Source: Paenisporosarcina quisquiliarum
GTDB taxonomy: Bacteria > Bacillota > Bacilli > Bacillales_A > Planococcaceae
Assembly: GCF_027563315.1 (NCBI RefSeq)
Contig: NZ_JAMKBJ010000007.1
Span: 88,537-152,536 of the forward strand
DNA: 64,000 nt
Reading direction: 5' to 3'
Positions 51,851 through 60,713 of the stretch are shown piece after piece. Each line of letters opens with the position of its first letter. The stretch's first letter is position 1. The notes under the pieces were generated by a model. That model was not told where the DNA came from. It saw only the letters and a program-made list of their open reading frames with translations, and did not search any database. The position numbers and the translations under genes are program-made.

Positions 51851-52234
51851 CTACTTTGAATCAGATGCTTCAAGAGGCATGTCCCATAAAAAATAATCTT
51901 TTAGAAAAACTTCGGTTTCTACCACAATCGTATCTTTGTCTTTCCGAAAAAATAGAGCCGCGCCTTCTTGCGTTTCATAGGACCATCCCAGATTACTCAT
52001 AATGTTCTTCACAAGTTCCAATGAAGCTTCTTCCTGGTATTCAGTAATATAGCGTTTCACATATTCCGTTTCCTCGAACTTTACATACTCACGTCCAGTA
52101 AAATCGAGAACGGCTGCAGCCATACCAAGTCGAATCGTCCCTTCATTAGCAGTCAATATTTGACCATAACGAATCCCAAAAAGTGTGCAAAGGATTACGA
52201 ACAATAAACTAATAAGCAAAATGATTTTTTTCAT
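51851..52234 (-). CDS. Hypothetical membrane-anchored protein
   Basis: The 127-residue protein has one N-terminal hydrophobic segment (KIILLISLLFVILCTLFGI), acting as a signal anchor, and a soluble domain of mixed alpha/beta composition (YVKRYITEYQEEASLELVKNIMSNLGW in parts). I do not recognise the family. The cysteine in the hydrophobic segment does not sit in a good lipobox. GGAAAGGA precedes the ATG. Array 3 lies about 170 bp upstream. Confidence 0.65.
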   Translation of the reverse strand: MKKIILLISLLFVILCTLFGIRYGQILTANEGTIRLGMAAAVLDFTGREYVKFEETEYVKRYITEYQEEASLELVKNIMSNLGWSYETQEGAALFFRKDKDTIVVETEVFLKDYFLWDMPLEASDSK

Positions 52235-52403
52235 TGCAACATCCTTTCCGTTTTATAGAATATGTTTTGGAAGAGGAGAAATAGTATCTGATACTGTAAA
52301 GAAAAGTCACTGCTCGGCTGCGAATTGTCCCCTAGACTCCATCACCCCAATATGACATTCACTCACAACAAGATTTTCGGTTCTTTTGATGAGAGAGCTG
52401 ACA

Positions 52404-52476
52404 TTTCGTTGGACGAATTCAGAGTTTCGTTGGACAATATGAAGATTTCGTTGAACGAATCTCGAGTTTCGTTGGA
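52404..52476. repeat. 21-bp periodic intergenic array 3 (core TTTCGTTGGACGAAT)
   Basis: TTTCGTTGGA/TTTCGTTGAA starts at 52404, 52425, 52446 and 52467, exact 21-bp steps. The core holds a small palindrome, TTCGT-TGG-ACGAA. The array lies beyond the mccB terminator. On the minus strand the frame from ATG 52518 to a stop at 52363 is open (51 codons, SNETxxS-like heptads) but lacks a ribosome site. The spacer 52235-52587 holds the array and the mccB terminator and otherwise nothing that I can support. Confidence 0.88.
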
Positions 52477-52534
52477 ATCACCGTAATGAACAGCATCTAA
52501 ATTGCCCGCCCGCACCATCGTTTAACAGAGACAA

Positions 52535-52570
52535 AAGAAAAAACCACTCCCTATAAATAATGGAGTGGCT
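52535..52570 (-). terminator. Intrinsic terminator of the mccB operon
   Basis: On the minus strand CCACTCC pairs with GGAGTGG around an 11-nt loop and is followed by TTTTTTCTTTTG, 18 bp after the mccB stop. Confidence 0.88.
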
Positions 52571-52587
52571 GAAATCTACGAGTATTA

Positions 52588-53721
52588 TTAAGCTAATCCT
52601 TGCTCTAAATCTTCAAGTAAATCTTCTACGTCTTCGATACCAACTGAAATACGCACAAGGCCATCTAGAATCCCTAGTTCCTGACGGCGGTCTGCTGGAA
52701 TGGAAGCGTGCGTCATTCTGGCCGGTACGGAAATTAAGCTTTCCACCGCTCCAAGACTTTCTGCAAGTGTGAAGTATTTCAATTTCTTGAGTAACTGATC
52801 GGCTTTTTCAGTACTGCCAACATCAAAAGAAATCATGCCGCCAAAGCCAGTAGCCTGATTTTTCATAATGTCGTGACCAACATGTGATGCCAATCCTGGA
52901 TAGAACACTTTTCCTACAGCTTCATGTGCAACCAGGAAATCCGCTATACGTTTCGCATTTGAATTCGTTTCTTCCATGCGGATTCCAAGTGTCTTCAAGC
53001 CACGAATCAATAACCACGAATCTTGTGGCCCTAAAATTGCACCCACTGAGTTTTGAACAAAGTGCAGGTCTTTCGCTAACTCTTCAGTTGCAACAACTAC
53101 CAGTCCAGCAACTACATCACTATGGCCACCGATATATTTCGTAGCACTGTGCAATACAATATCCGCTCCAAGTGCTAGCGGTTGTTGCAAGTAAGGTGTC
53201 ATAAATGTGTTATCAACTATCGTCAGCAAGCCTTTTGCTTTTGCTAATTTAGCGATTTCCGCAATATCCGTGATTTTCAATAACGGATTGGTTGGAGATT
53301 CAATAAAGACCGCTTTTGTGTTTTCTTTAATTGCCGCTTCAAATTCAGCAGCGTTTGATGAATCAACAAACGTGGATTCAATTCCGAAACGGTTCAATAC
53401 TTTTGTCATGACACGGTATGTACCACCGTATACATCATCCGTCATCACAATATGATCACCTGCATTGAAAAGCATCATGACTGAACTGATTGCAGCCATT
53501 CCTGAACCGAAAGCGAAGCCTGCATGGCCACCTTCGAGATCACTGATTAATACTTCAAGTGCATGGCGGGTTGGATTCCCTGTGCGTGAATATTCATAGC
53601 CACGAAAATCACCTACGGCATCCTGTTTATATGTGCTTACTTGATAAATTGGTGTAGAAACCGCACCTGTCGTCTCGTCCCCTACAATTCCCGCGTGAAT
53701 TAATTTCGTTTTTGGTCTCAC
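52588..53721 (-). CDS. mccB: Cystathionine gamma-lyase / homocysteine gamma-lyase
   Basis: The 377-residue PLP enzyme of the Cys/Met family has YSRTGNPTRHALE, VDNTFMTPYLQQPL and the PLP lysine in LHSATKYIGGHSDVVAG. Next to mccA in a yrrT operon it should cleave cystathionine to cysteine. The alternative, cystathionine gamma-synthase (MetB/MetI), has similar sequence, and context decides. The GTG start overlaps the mccA stop (GTGA). Confidence 0.92.
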   Translation of the reverse strand: MRPKTKLIHAGIVGDETTGAVSTPIYQVSTYKQDAVGDFRGYEYSRTGNPTRHALEVLISDLEGGHAGFAFGSGMAAISSVMMLFNAGDHIVMTDDVYGGTYRVMTKVLNRFGIESTFVDSSNAAEFEAAIKENTKAVFIESPTNPLLKITDIAEIAKLAKAKGLLTIVDNTFMTPYLQQPLALGADIVLHSATKYIGGHSDVVAGLVVVATEELAKDLHFVQNSVGAILGPQDSWLLIRGLKTLGIRMEETNSNAKRIADFLVAHEAVGKVFYPGLASHVGHDIMKNQATGFGGMISFDVGSTEKADQLLKKLKYFTLAESLGAVESLISVPARMTHASIPADRRQELGILDGLVRISVGIEDVEDLLEDLEQGLA

Positions 53722-54656
53722 TCTGCTTCATCCTCCTTCAGTAATTCATAAACTTTTTGACTTAAATAGCGTTCGCTTGAATCTGCAAAGATAGTGACGA
53801 TATGGCTGCCAGGTTTAGCGACTTTCGCTTCTTCTAGCGCAGCATAAAATGCCGCTCCTGACGAACTACCTACGAGAAGCCCTTCTTTTTTAGACAATAC
53901 ACGCAGTTTCGCAAAGGCATTCTTATCCGTAACCGTATGGATGGCATTAAAGTAATCTGTGTCCATATAGGCTGGTAAAAATTCCATTCCGATGCCTTCC
54001 GTATAATGCGAACCGGGTTCTCCACCATTTAAAATAGAGCCTTCAGGTTCCACAATCACCGTCTTAATCTCTGCATTTTGTCCCTTTAAATACTTCGTTG
54101 TACCCATGAACGTACCTCCAGAACCTGCGCCTGCGACGAAGACGTCTATTTGTCCGTCTAAATCACGCCAAAGTTCTGGTCCTAATGTATGGACATATGT
54201 TTCAGGATTAGCTGGATTTGAAAATTGAGAAGGTGAAAAAGCACCAGGAGTTTCTTTAACAAGCTCCGCCGCTTTTTCAATGGCTCCTTTCATTCCAAAT
54301 TCAGTAGGTGTATTTATTATTTCAGCGCCTAATGCTCGCATCAGTGTTTGTTTTTCCATGCTGAACTTTTGCGGCACCACAAATTTAACGTTATATCCTT
54401 TACCTATTGCAGCAAGAGCGACTCCGATTCCTGTGTTGCCAGCTGTTGGTTCGATAATCGTACCACCTGGTAGCAGTTTTCCTGATTGTTCCGCGTCTTT
54501 TAGTAAAGAAACGCCCAATCGATCTTTTACGCTACCGCCAGGATTCATGAATTCAAGCTTTGCAAATATGCGGCAATTATTAGGAATCTCGATATTTTTG
54601 ATTTCCACAACCGGCGTATTACCGATTAGTTCATGTACGCTGCCGTAAACGTTCAT
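53718..54656 (-). CDS. mccA: Cystathionine beta-synthase (O-acetylserine dependent) MccA
   Basis: The 312-residue PLP enzyme has IGNTPVVEI, the PLP lysine in PGGSVKDRLG, PTAGNTGIGVAL and GAGSGGTFMGTTKYL. MccA joins O-acetylserine and homocysteine to cystathionine. CysK paralogues look similar, but the gene lies between luxS and mccB. Its ATG overlaps the luxS stop by one base (TAATG). Confidence 0.92.
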   Translation of the reverse strand: MNVYGSVHELIGNTPVVEIKNIEIPNNCRIFAKLEFMNPGGSVKDRLGVSLLKDAEQSGKLLPGGTIIEPTAGNTGIGVALAAIGKGYNVKFVVPQKFSMEKQTLMRALGAEIINTPTEFGMKGAIEKAAELVKETPGAFSPSQFSNPANPETYVHTLGPELWRDLDGQIDVFVAGAGSGGTFMGTTKYLKGQNAEIKTVIVEPEGSILNGGEPGSHYTEGIGMEFLPAYMDTDYFNAIHTVTDKNAFAKLRVLSKKEGLLVGSSSGAAFYAALEEAKVAKPGSHIVTIFADSSERYLSQKVYELLKEDEAE

Positions 54657-55126
54657 TATGCTTCCTCCGCAAATACGTTACGCCACTCATCTTTCTTCGA
54701 TAGCATTTCGCGAGCGATTTCTTTCGCACCTTCTAAACTGTGATTCGCAGCCCAACCACATTGCACTTCATTACATGCAGGAACTTCAGTAGCTTGAAGG
54801 ACATCTTCCAGCGTTTTTTCCAGAATCGTTAAGATTTCTTCGTAATCATCATGGTTGATTACCGCAAGATAAAATCCAGTCTGGCATCCCATCGGACTCA
54901 TATCGACCACTTGATTTGTATGGTTGCGAATATTTTCAGCCATTAGATGTTCGATGGAATGTAAACCTGCCATTTCCATATGTTCTTTATTCGGTTGTTT
55001 GAAACGAATATCATATTTTAGGATTTCATCGCCATTCTTGCCCATTTTGCGACCTGCAAGACGTACATAAGGTGCCACTACTTTTGTATGATCTAAGTTA
55101 AAACTTTCAACATTCATTTGTTTCAT
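54656..55126 (-). CDS. luxS: S-ribosylhomocysteine lyase LuxS
   Basis: The 156-residue protein starts [16 protein letters not shown] and has the metal-binding HSIEHLMAE and catalytic [13 protein letters not shown]. It cleaves S-ribosylhomocysteine to homocysteine and DPD, the precursor of AI-2. ATG 55126 is 8 nt from AAGGAG; another ATG lies one codon upstream at 55129 and a GTG at 55135 is less likely. It sits where mtnN is found in the B. subtilis operon. Confidence 0.96.
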   Translation of the reverse strand: MKQMNVESFNLDHTKVVAPYVRLAGRKMGKNGDEILKYDIRFKQPNKEHMEMAGLHSIEHLMAENIRNHTNQVVDMSPMGCQTGFYLAVINHDDYEEILTILEKTLEDVLQATEVPACNEVQCGWAANHSLEGAKEIAREMLSKKDEWRNVFAEEA

Positions 55127-55138
55127 CATAAACACTCC

Positions 55139-55774
55139 TTATTTTTTAGTTGCGTCCATTAACCACACATAATCATTCATTTGTTCGAACTGAACTTCAA
55201 ATCCAGCTTTTTCAAACGCCTGCTTCAACACCGGAACCGTTGTATAGTACTCTCGTTCCAGATCATCTGCCACATTGTTATATCCACGGGCGCGTTCTTT
55301 TGTAATCTGAGCTTGTTTTGCTTCTTCAGATACAAATACAGTATCTGCAAATACGATTTTCCCACCAACCGGCAATATACTAGCATATGTGTTCAAAGCA
55401 TTTTCTTTCTCTGTATCTGTTAAATGATGAAAAACATACGAGCTGACAAAAGTATCAACTTTTTGTGGTGTCTCAAACGCTATTAAGTCCCCATCCACTA
55501 TTGCTAATTCAGGAAAACGTTTAGCTGTTACCTTACGCATTGCTTCATTTGGTTCAATCCCAATGACAGGAAAGCCCGCATCTATTAATTTCGCCGTCAA
55601 GTTGCCAGTTCCTGTTCCAAATTCAACAATTGTGCCAATTGACTTAGCGGCAACTGCAGAAAGAATCTCTTCATATTTATCAAATACATCGCGGTATTCC
55701 GGATCTTGTCCAGAGACAGATGCATCATAAGAGTGTATCCAGTCATCAAAAATATTTACGAATTCACGTCCCAT
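55139..55774 (-). CDS. yrrT: SAM-dependent methyltransferase YrrT
   Basis: The 211-residue class I methyltransferase has motif I VEFGTGTGNLTAKLI, IGIEPNEAMRK and FVSSYVFHHLTD. YrrT heads the SAM recycling/cysteine operon in B. subtilis. Its methyl acceptor is unknown. AAAAGGAG precedes the ATG, and a CymR-like site lies 27 bp upstream. Confidence 0.9.
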   Translation of the reverse strand: MGREFVNIFDDWIHSYDASVSGQDPEYRDVFDKYEEILSAVAAKSIGTIVEFGTGTGNLTAKLIDAGFPVIGIEPNEAMRKVTAKRFPELAIVDGDLIAFETPQKVDTFVSSYVFHHLTDTEKENALNTYASILPVGGKIVFADTVFVSEEAKQAQITKERARGYNNVADDLEREYYTTVPVLKQAFEKAGFEVQFEQMNDYVWLMDATKK

Positions 55775-55800
55775 AGTAAATTCTCCTTTTTATACATATA

Positions 55801-55827
55801 TTATTCCAATAAGTTTACTTGGTATTA
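55801..55827 (-). promoter_or_regulatory. Candidate CymR operator of the yrrT-luxS-mccAB operon
   Basis: The half-sites TTATTCCAA and TTGGTATTA form an imperfect inverted repeat (7 of 9) around 9 bp. CymR, the cysteine-metabolism repressor, controls the B. subtilis yrrT operon through similar ATTCC-type sites. The assignment is from motif memory and position, so it is tentative. Confidence 0.5.
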
Positions 55828-55881
55828 GGTTAACAGACTTATTTATAGCATAGTTTTCGCTTTATTTCTACTCTCGAATCC

Positions 55882-55917
55882 AAAAAGACCCCTTTCGAAT
55901 AATCGAAAAGGGTCTTG
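55882..55917 (-). terminator. Intrinsic terminator of the acetyltransferase gene
   Basis: On the minus strand AAGACCCTTTTCGA pairs with TCGAAAGGGGTCTT (one mismatch) around TTAT, followed by TTT. It lies 3 bp after the stop. Confidence 0.88.
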
Positions 55918-55920
55918 ATT

Positions 55921-56463
55921 TCATTTAAATTGTGCTTCCCATTCTTCACGTAAAATGCCCATGCGAATCGAGTCATAGTATGTGCCATTATAGAAACGAA
56001 CCTTGCGAATACGAGCTTCCATTGTCATGCCAAGCTTTTCCCCGACACGAATCATCCGGTAATTTCCGGACCAGGTGGTAAAACCTACACGAATAAGCGG
56101 CATAGTTTTAAAGAGATGGTTGGTCCATTGTCTTAACGCTTCCGCACCATAACCCCCGTTCCAATATTCCGGCTTAAAGATAACGATTCCCATCTCCAGC
56201 CACAAAGAAGGTTCATGCTCCCAGTAATACGACACCATCCCAATAAGTTCACCGTTCACTTCGATTCCGTGCATAAACTCTCTATTTAAATAGCGTTCTT
56301 TATCGGATAAAAATTGTTCAAACGTTTTGGGTGAATATGGATAATACGGTGCGTCCCATTTTTTCCATTCAGGATTTTCTTCTTTCGCACTCATTTCCCA
56401 TAGATCACTTAAATCTTCTTCATAAAAAGGTCGCAAGTGGACCTGAGTAGTTGCATCAATCAA
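55921..56463 (-). CDS. GNAT-family N-acetyltransferase (RimJ/RimL type)
   Basis: The 180-residue protein has the GNAT core GIVIFKPEYWNGGYGAEALRQW with the acetyl-CoA loop and FTTWSGNYRMIRVGEKLGM at the C-terminal half, as in RimJ/RimL-type acetyltransferases. The substrate is unknown. Translation starts at TTG with GAGGTG 7 nt upstream. It lies 11 bp after the S9 peptidase gene and is probably cotranscribed. Confidence 0.87.
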   Translation of the reverse strand: MIDATTQVHLRPFYEEDLSDLWEMSAKEENPEWKKWDAPYYPYSPKTFEQFLSDKERYLNREFMHGIEVNGELIGMVSYYWEHEPSLWLEMGIVIFKPEYWNGGYGAEALRQWTNHLFKTMPLIRVGFTTWSGNYRMIRVGEKLGMTMEARIRKVRFYNGTYYDSIRMGILREEWEAQFK

Positions 56464-56474
56464 ATCTTTTCACC

Positions 56475-58451
56475 TCATAAATACTTATCAAACCAACCTG
56501 TAATTTGTTCGAGTCGTGCATACCGTAGATTTGGATAGCCTGTTCTCGACAAGTTATGATCCGCATCCGGGAAACGCACGAAGCCTGTTTCTTTTTTCAT
56601 TTGTTTCAAGGTAATGTAAAGTTGCTCCGCCTGTTCGATTGGACAACGGAAATCTTTTTCACTGTGTAAAATCAATAATGGTGTTTCGATATTCTTAGCA
56701 TATTTCAGTGGAGAATGATCCCATAGTTTCTCAACATCCGTCATATCCGCTCCGATTTGCCAGTCATTGAAATAATAGCCGATATCTGAAACCCCAAAGA
56801 AACTTACCCAGTTGGAAATCGATCGTTGCGTAACCGCTGCTTTAAAACGATTTGTATGACCGACGATCCAGTTTGTCATGAAACCACCGTAGCTTCCACC
56901 AGTAACCCCTAAACGACTTTCATCAATCCAGTCATTTTCAGCAAGTACCGAATCAAGACCTTTCATAATGTCTTCATAGTCACCGCCGCCATAGTTACCG
57001 CGAACCGCATCGACGAATTGCTGACTGTAGCCATGACTGCCACGTGGATTTACATATAATACCCCGTACCCTTGTGCTGCTAAAAGCTGTAGCTCATGGA
57101 AAAATGTATTGGCATACATGGCATGCGGACCACCATGAATTTCAACAATTAATGGATACTTTTCACCTTGTACATAGCCTGCAGGTTTCATTAACCACCC
57201 ATGAACGTCCCATCCTTCTGCACCTTCATAGACAATTGCTTCTGGTGACACCAATTCAACTTCATTTTCAAATGTTTCATTAAAAGAAGTTAACGCCTGT
57301 CTTTCTCCAGTGGCAATTGTCTGAATATAAAGTTCGCCAATATGAGTTGGATTTGACAGTGTAAGGAGGGCGAATTCTCCAGATTTCGCAACATCGTAGC
57401 CATAAATATATTCATCCTCGCCTGTAGCCGGATACATTTCTCCTTCTAATGAAGCGGCATACAATCGGACATCACCCATTGTGGAAACCTGGAAATATAA
57501 ATGGTTATCTTTCGTCCACACAACGCTCGGTGCATTTGCTCCTTGCTGGGTATCTGCAACGACATAATCCCCTACTGGAGCGTCAATGCCTTCCGTCAGA
57601 ATTTCACGGGTACCTGAATCGATATCATATACGTAAAGCTCGGTATGTGTGGCGTTTTTATATGCCGCTTCGCTGCCAACAAACGCCAGTTTTTTATCAT
57701 CTAATGAAAATGCGGCACCGCCGAAGTATCCTTCTTCTTCAATAACAACCGTTTCCTCCTTCGAGTCCACGTCTACCAAATACAACGATTGACGGAATTC
57801 GAAATCCTGGTTATCTGAACGATTTACACTAAAGACCAGTTTGGTGCCATCGTGTGAAACTGCCTGTAGTGAATAAAAATGGTTGCCCTCCGTAAATTGT
57901 GTTACTTCCCCAGTTTCAATATCAATTGAACCAATATGTTTATAACTGTCTTGCGGCAGCAATCCAACTCCGTCCATTTTGTACTTCATCTTACCCACTA
58001 CATATGGTTCCGGCTTTTTCTTTTCCTCTTTATCCGGTTCATCGGTAAAGCACTTTCCTTCTTTCAATGAAGCGGAAAACCAGATTTTCTTTCCACAAGG
58101 AGACCACACGAAATTACTAACTCCTTTTTCGAATGAAGTCAATTTACGTGCTTCTCCACCTTTTGTGGACAATATATATAGTTGATTTTTATCGTCCCTT
58201 GTCGATAGAAACGCAAGTTTTGAGCCGTCATTAGAATATGTAGGGGTTGATATTTTCTCTTTACCATGTGTCCATTGAGTCAATTCTTTTGAGTCCAATT
58301 CTACATGCCATAGATTTGCTTGGTATGTATTTTCTTTGTCATCAATTTTTGTATGCACAAAAACCGCTTCTTTTTGATTCGGTGCCAAAGTAGGCTGAGT
58401 AACCGAAACTAATTGATTCAGATCGTCTATCGTTAATTTGCGTTTTGACAT
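56475..58451 (-). CDS. S9 family prolyl-oligopeptidase-like peptidase
   Basis: The 658-residue protein has an N-terminal beta-propeller with WD40/TolB-like repeats (SNDGSKLAFLSTRDDKNQLY in parts) and a C-terminal alpha/beta hydrolase domain: GGPHAMYANTFFHE, nucleophile GGSYGGFMTNW, aspartate in LILHSEKDFRCP and histidine in FPDADHNLSR. No signal peptide is visible, so it acts in the cytoplasm on short peptides. Length and sequence resemble B. subtilis YuxL. Confidence 0.92.
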   Translation of the reverse strand: MSKRKLTIDDLNQLVSVTQPTLAPNQKEAVFVHTKIDDKENTYQANLWHVELDSKELTQWTHGKEKISTPTYSNDGSKLAFLSTRDDKNQLYILSTKGGEARKLTSFEKGVSNFVWSPCGKKIWFSASLKEGKCFTDEPDKEEKKKPEPYVVGKMKYKMDGVGLLPQDSYKHIGSIDIETGEVTQFTEGNHFYSLQAVSHDGTKLVFSVNRSDNQDFEFRQSLYLVDVDSKEETVVIEEEGYFGGAAFSLDDKKLAFVGSEAAYKNATHTELYVYDIDSGTREILTEGIDAPVGDYVVADTQQGANAPSVVWTKDNHLYFQVSTMGDVRLYAASLEGEMYPATGEDEYIYGYDVAKSGEFALLTLSNPTHIGELYIQTIATGERQALTSFNETFENEVELVSPEAIVYEGAEGWDVHGWLMKPAGYVQGEKYPLIVEIHGGPHAMYANTFFHELQLLAAQGYGVLYVNPRGSHGYSQQFVDAVRGNYGGGDYEDIMKGLDSVLAENDWIDESRLGVTGGSYGGFMTNWIVGHTNRFKAAVTQRSISNWVSFFGVSDIGYYFNDWQIGADMTDVEKLWDHSPLKYAKNIETPLLILHSEKDFRCPIEQAEQLYITLKQMKKETGFVRFPDADHNLSRTGYPNLRYARLEQITGWFDKYL

Positions 58452-58590
58452 TTTATTTCCTCCCTAGGTGTCGCATATTACCTATTTCGACATCCGTAAG
58501 AATTTTCCTTTAAATATGAACCATATTTTTCCCATCGATTATTCGAATTGAATGCAGTATGTTTGTTATATAAAAATTGGGGGTTTTATT

Positions 58591-58866
58591 ATGGGATGGA
58601 TCCTGGGTGGAAGTGCATTGATTCTTCTAGGCTTAGTAGGTATATATTTTATGGTATACAAATACGATCGAGATAAATTTGAATTGAATCATATTGATTC
58701 CCCTTCAACCGATAGCATCATCGTCTCCATTGTTTTCTTAATTGGAATACTCCTGATTGCTGTATTTTTTGAAAAACTGCCGATTTGGCTTGCGCGGAGT
58801 ATCCTCCTCCTGGTTTGCCTAATTCCCATTTTGATTGGGGTAATGGTTATTCTGGAAGAAATATAA
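58591..58866 (+). CDS. Small membrane protein of unknown function
   Basis: The 91-residue protein has three hydrophobic segments (ILGGSALILLGLVGIYFMV, IIVSIVFLIGILLIAVFF and SILLLVCLIPILIGVMVIL) and a polar loop with HIDSPSTDS. I do not recognise it. A GGGGG ribosome site precedes ATG 58591; the frame can be extended to 58552, but without a ribosome site. Confidence 0.65.
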   Translation: MGWILGGSALILLGLVGIYFMVYKYDRDKFELNHIDSPSTDSIIVSIVFLIGILLIAVFFEKLPIWLARSILLLVCLIPILIGVMVILEEI

Positions 58867-58966
58867 TGAATACCACCTCCTTATGTAGTTCAAATTATTC
58901 CTTTCCCATGATTGTATTTTCTGGAAAAGGGTAATAATGAAGAAACTACGAGCAGGAGGTTTTATT

Positions 58967-60511
58967 ATGTGTGCACTCGACTTACCTAAATTCACAAAAT
59001 CCTATTGGAGAAAAGAACATTCAAACAAAACATATCCACCATTTGAATCTGATGTTTCAGCAGAAGTGTGTATTATAGGAGCTGGTATTACCGGGGTGAC
59101 TGCAGCATACAGCCTCGCGAAGGCAGGCGTAAAAGTAATCGTAATTGAAGGCAGCAAAATCGCCAGCGGGACTACAGGATTTACGACCGCGAAAATAACG
59201 GCACAGCACGGGATTATATATGATGAATTAATACAAACATTTGGGAAAACCACAGCACGTCAATATTATGATGCCAATCAACAGGCTCGTGAACAAATAC
59301 AAAAATGGGTAACCGAACTTTCCATCGATTGTGATTTCGAAGAACGTCATGCCGTTCTTTACGCACAAACCTCGCAAGGTGTGGACCAATTACATACGGA
59401 GAAAGCAGCTTATGACAAGCTCGGTATTCCTGGTGAATTATCAATATCGATGAATGAACTACCATTTCCGGTAAGTGAAACATTAACCTTGCCAAACCAA
59501 GCTCAATTTCATCCCGTAAAATATATTAATGGGTTAGTTAAAGAAGCCCAGAATCTTGGCGTGACTTTTTATGAAAACACTCGAGCAAGCTCGCTTAAAC
59601 ATAACGATGAAATTGTAATCGAAACGACGAACGGGAAGAAAATAACAGCCAAGCAAGTCCTTGTGACAAGTCATTTTCCATTTAACGATAAAAACGGTCT
59701 CTATTTTTCAAAATTATCCCCTCAACGATCCTATGCGGTGTGTGTCAGAGTACCAGATGAGCATCTGAACGGCATGTATATCAATGTAGAAAAACCAACC
59801 CGTTCCATTCGAACTGCCAAAGGAGATAAAGGAGAAAATTACGTAATTGTCGGTGGTGAAGGTCACAAAGCTGGACAATATGAAGATCCTACACATGATG
59901 AATCTACAGTGGAACGCTATGAAACACTCGTCCAATTTGCCAAACAGCATTTCCCTGTCCAGTCCATCGACACTCATTGGTCTGCTCAAGATTTAGAAAC
60001 ACTTGACCGTGTACCCTATATCGGCGAAATGACATCAGGCTTGCCTCATGTATTCGTAGCAACCGGATTTGCCAAGTGGGGGATGACAAATGGAACGGCT
60101 GCAGGTCTTTTATTAGCCGATCTGGTACAAAATAAATTTAATGTCAATAAAGAATTATACTCGCCGACTCGATCAAAACTAAAACAACATGATACGAAAA
60201 ACTTTGTAAAAGAAAATACAAATGTCGCCAAAGAATTAGTGAAAGGAAAATTCACACGACCTTCAGATACTCTTGAGAATTTACAGGTAGACGAAGGACG
60301 TATTGTGATGATTGACCATCATAAGACTGGGGCATATAAAGATGAACACGGGAAAATACATTTAGTTAAACCTACATGTACCCATTTAGGCTGTGATGTT
60401 CATTGGAATAATAGTGAACGGTCATGGGACTGCCCATGCCATGGTTCACGTTTCTCCTATACAGGCGAAGTTTTGGAAGGTCCCGCAGTTAAACCGTTGG
60501 AACGTAGATAA
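58967..60511 (+). CDS. FAD-dependent oxidoreductase with C-terminal Rieske domain
   Basis: The 514-residue protein has a DAO-type FAD domain (VCIIGAGITGVTAAYSLAKAG at about 35, GTTGFTTAKITAQHG) and a C-terminal Rieske [2Fe-2S] domain with CTHLGCDVHW and CPCHGSRFS, the Cys-His pairs. It resembles B. subtilis YhfW. The donor and acceptor are unknown. The frame extends to 58937, but AGGAGG precedes ATG 58967, which I choose. Confidence 0.92.
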   Translation: MCALDLPKFTKSYWRKEHSNKTYPPFESDVSAEVCIIGAGITGVTAAYSLAKAGVKVIVIEGSKIASGTTGFTTAKITAQHGIIYDELIQTFGKTTARQYYDANQQAREQIQKWVTELSIDCDFEERHAVLYAQTSQGVDQLHTEKAAYDKLGIPGELSISMNELPFPVSETLTLPNQAQFHPVKYINGLVKEAQNLGVTFYENTRASSLKHNDEIVIETTNGKKITAKQVLVTSHFPFNDKNGLYFSKLSPQRSYAVCVRVPDEHLNGMYINVEKPTRSIRTAKGDKGENYVIVGGEGHKAGQYEDPTHDESTVERYETLVQFAKQHFPVQSIDTHWSAQDLETLDRVPYIGEMTSGLPHVFVATGFAKWGMTNGTAAGLLLADLVQNKFNVNKELYSPTRSKLKQHDTKNFVKENTNVAKELVKGKFTRPSDTLENLQVDEGRIVMIDHHKTGAYKDEHGKIHLVKPTCTHLGCDVHWNNSERSWDCPCHGSRFSYTGEVLEGPAVKPLERR

Positions 60512-60524
60512 ATTATGCTTTTAA

Positions 60525-60561
60525 AAGTCAATCCTTTGGTATAATAAGGATTGGCTTTTTT
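60525..60561 (+). terminator. Terminator of the FAD-Rieske gene
   Basis: AGTCAATCCTT pairs with AAGGATTGGCT (one wobble pair) around a 9-nt loop and is followed by TTTTT. Confidence 0.85.
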
Positions 60562-60713
60562 CTCGTATAATCTGTAAGATGTAGTTTATTGTCGTACTTC
60601 ACTGTTTTAATACTTTAAAAAGCTACATAGTACTTACATTTTCTAAGAACAACATTTTTATAGTAAATTATCTTTCTGAACTAAAATATATATGTTAAGC
60701 CATTGGAGAAAAC

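Noticed and set aside
52363..52518. 51-codon minus-strand frame across array 3
   Set aside because: No ribosome site; heptads reflect the DNA repeat. Kept only as part of the array finding.
58900..58966. Sigma-B promoter of the FAD-Rieske gene (GATTGT-N13-GGGTAA)
   Set aside because: The -35 half is poor and the GGGTAA may be chance; not strong enough to annotate.
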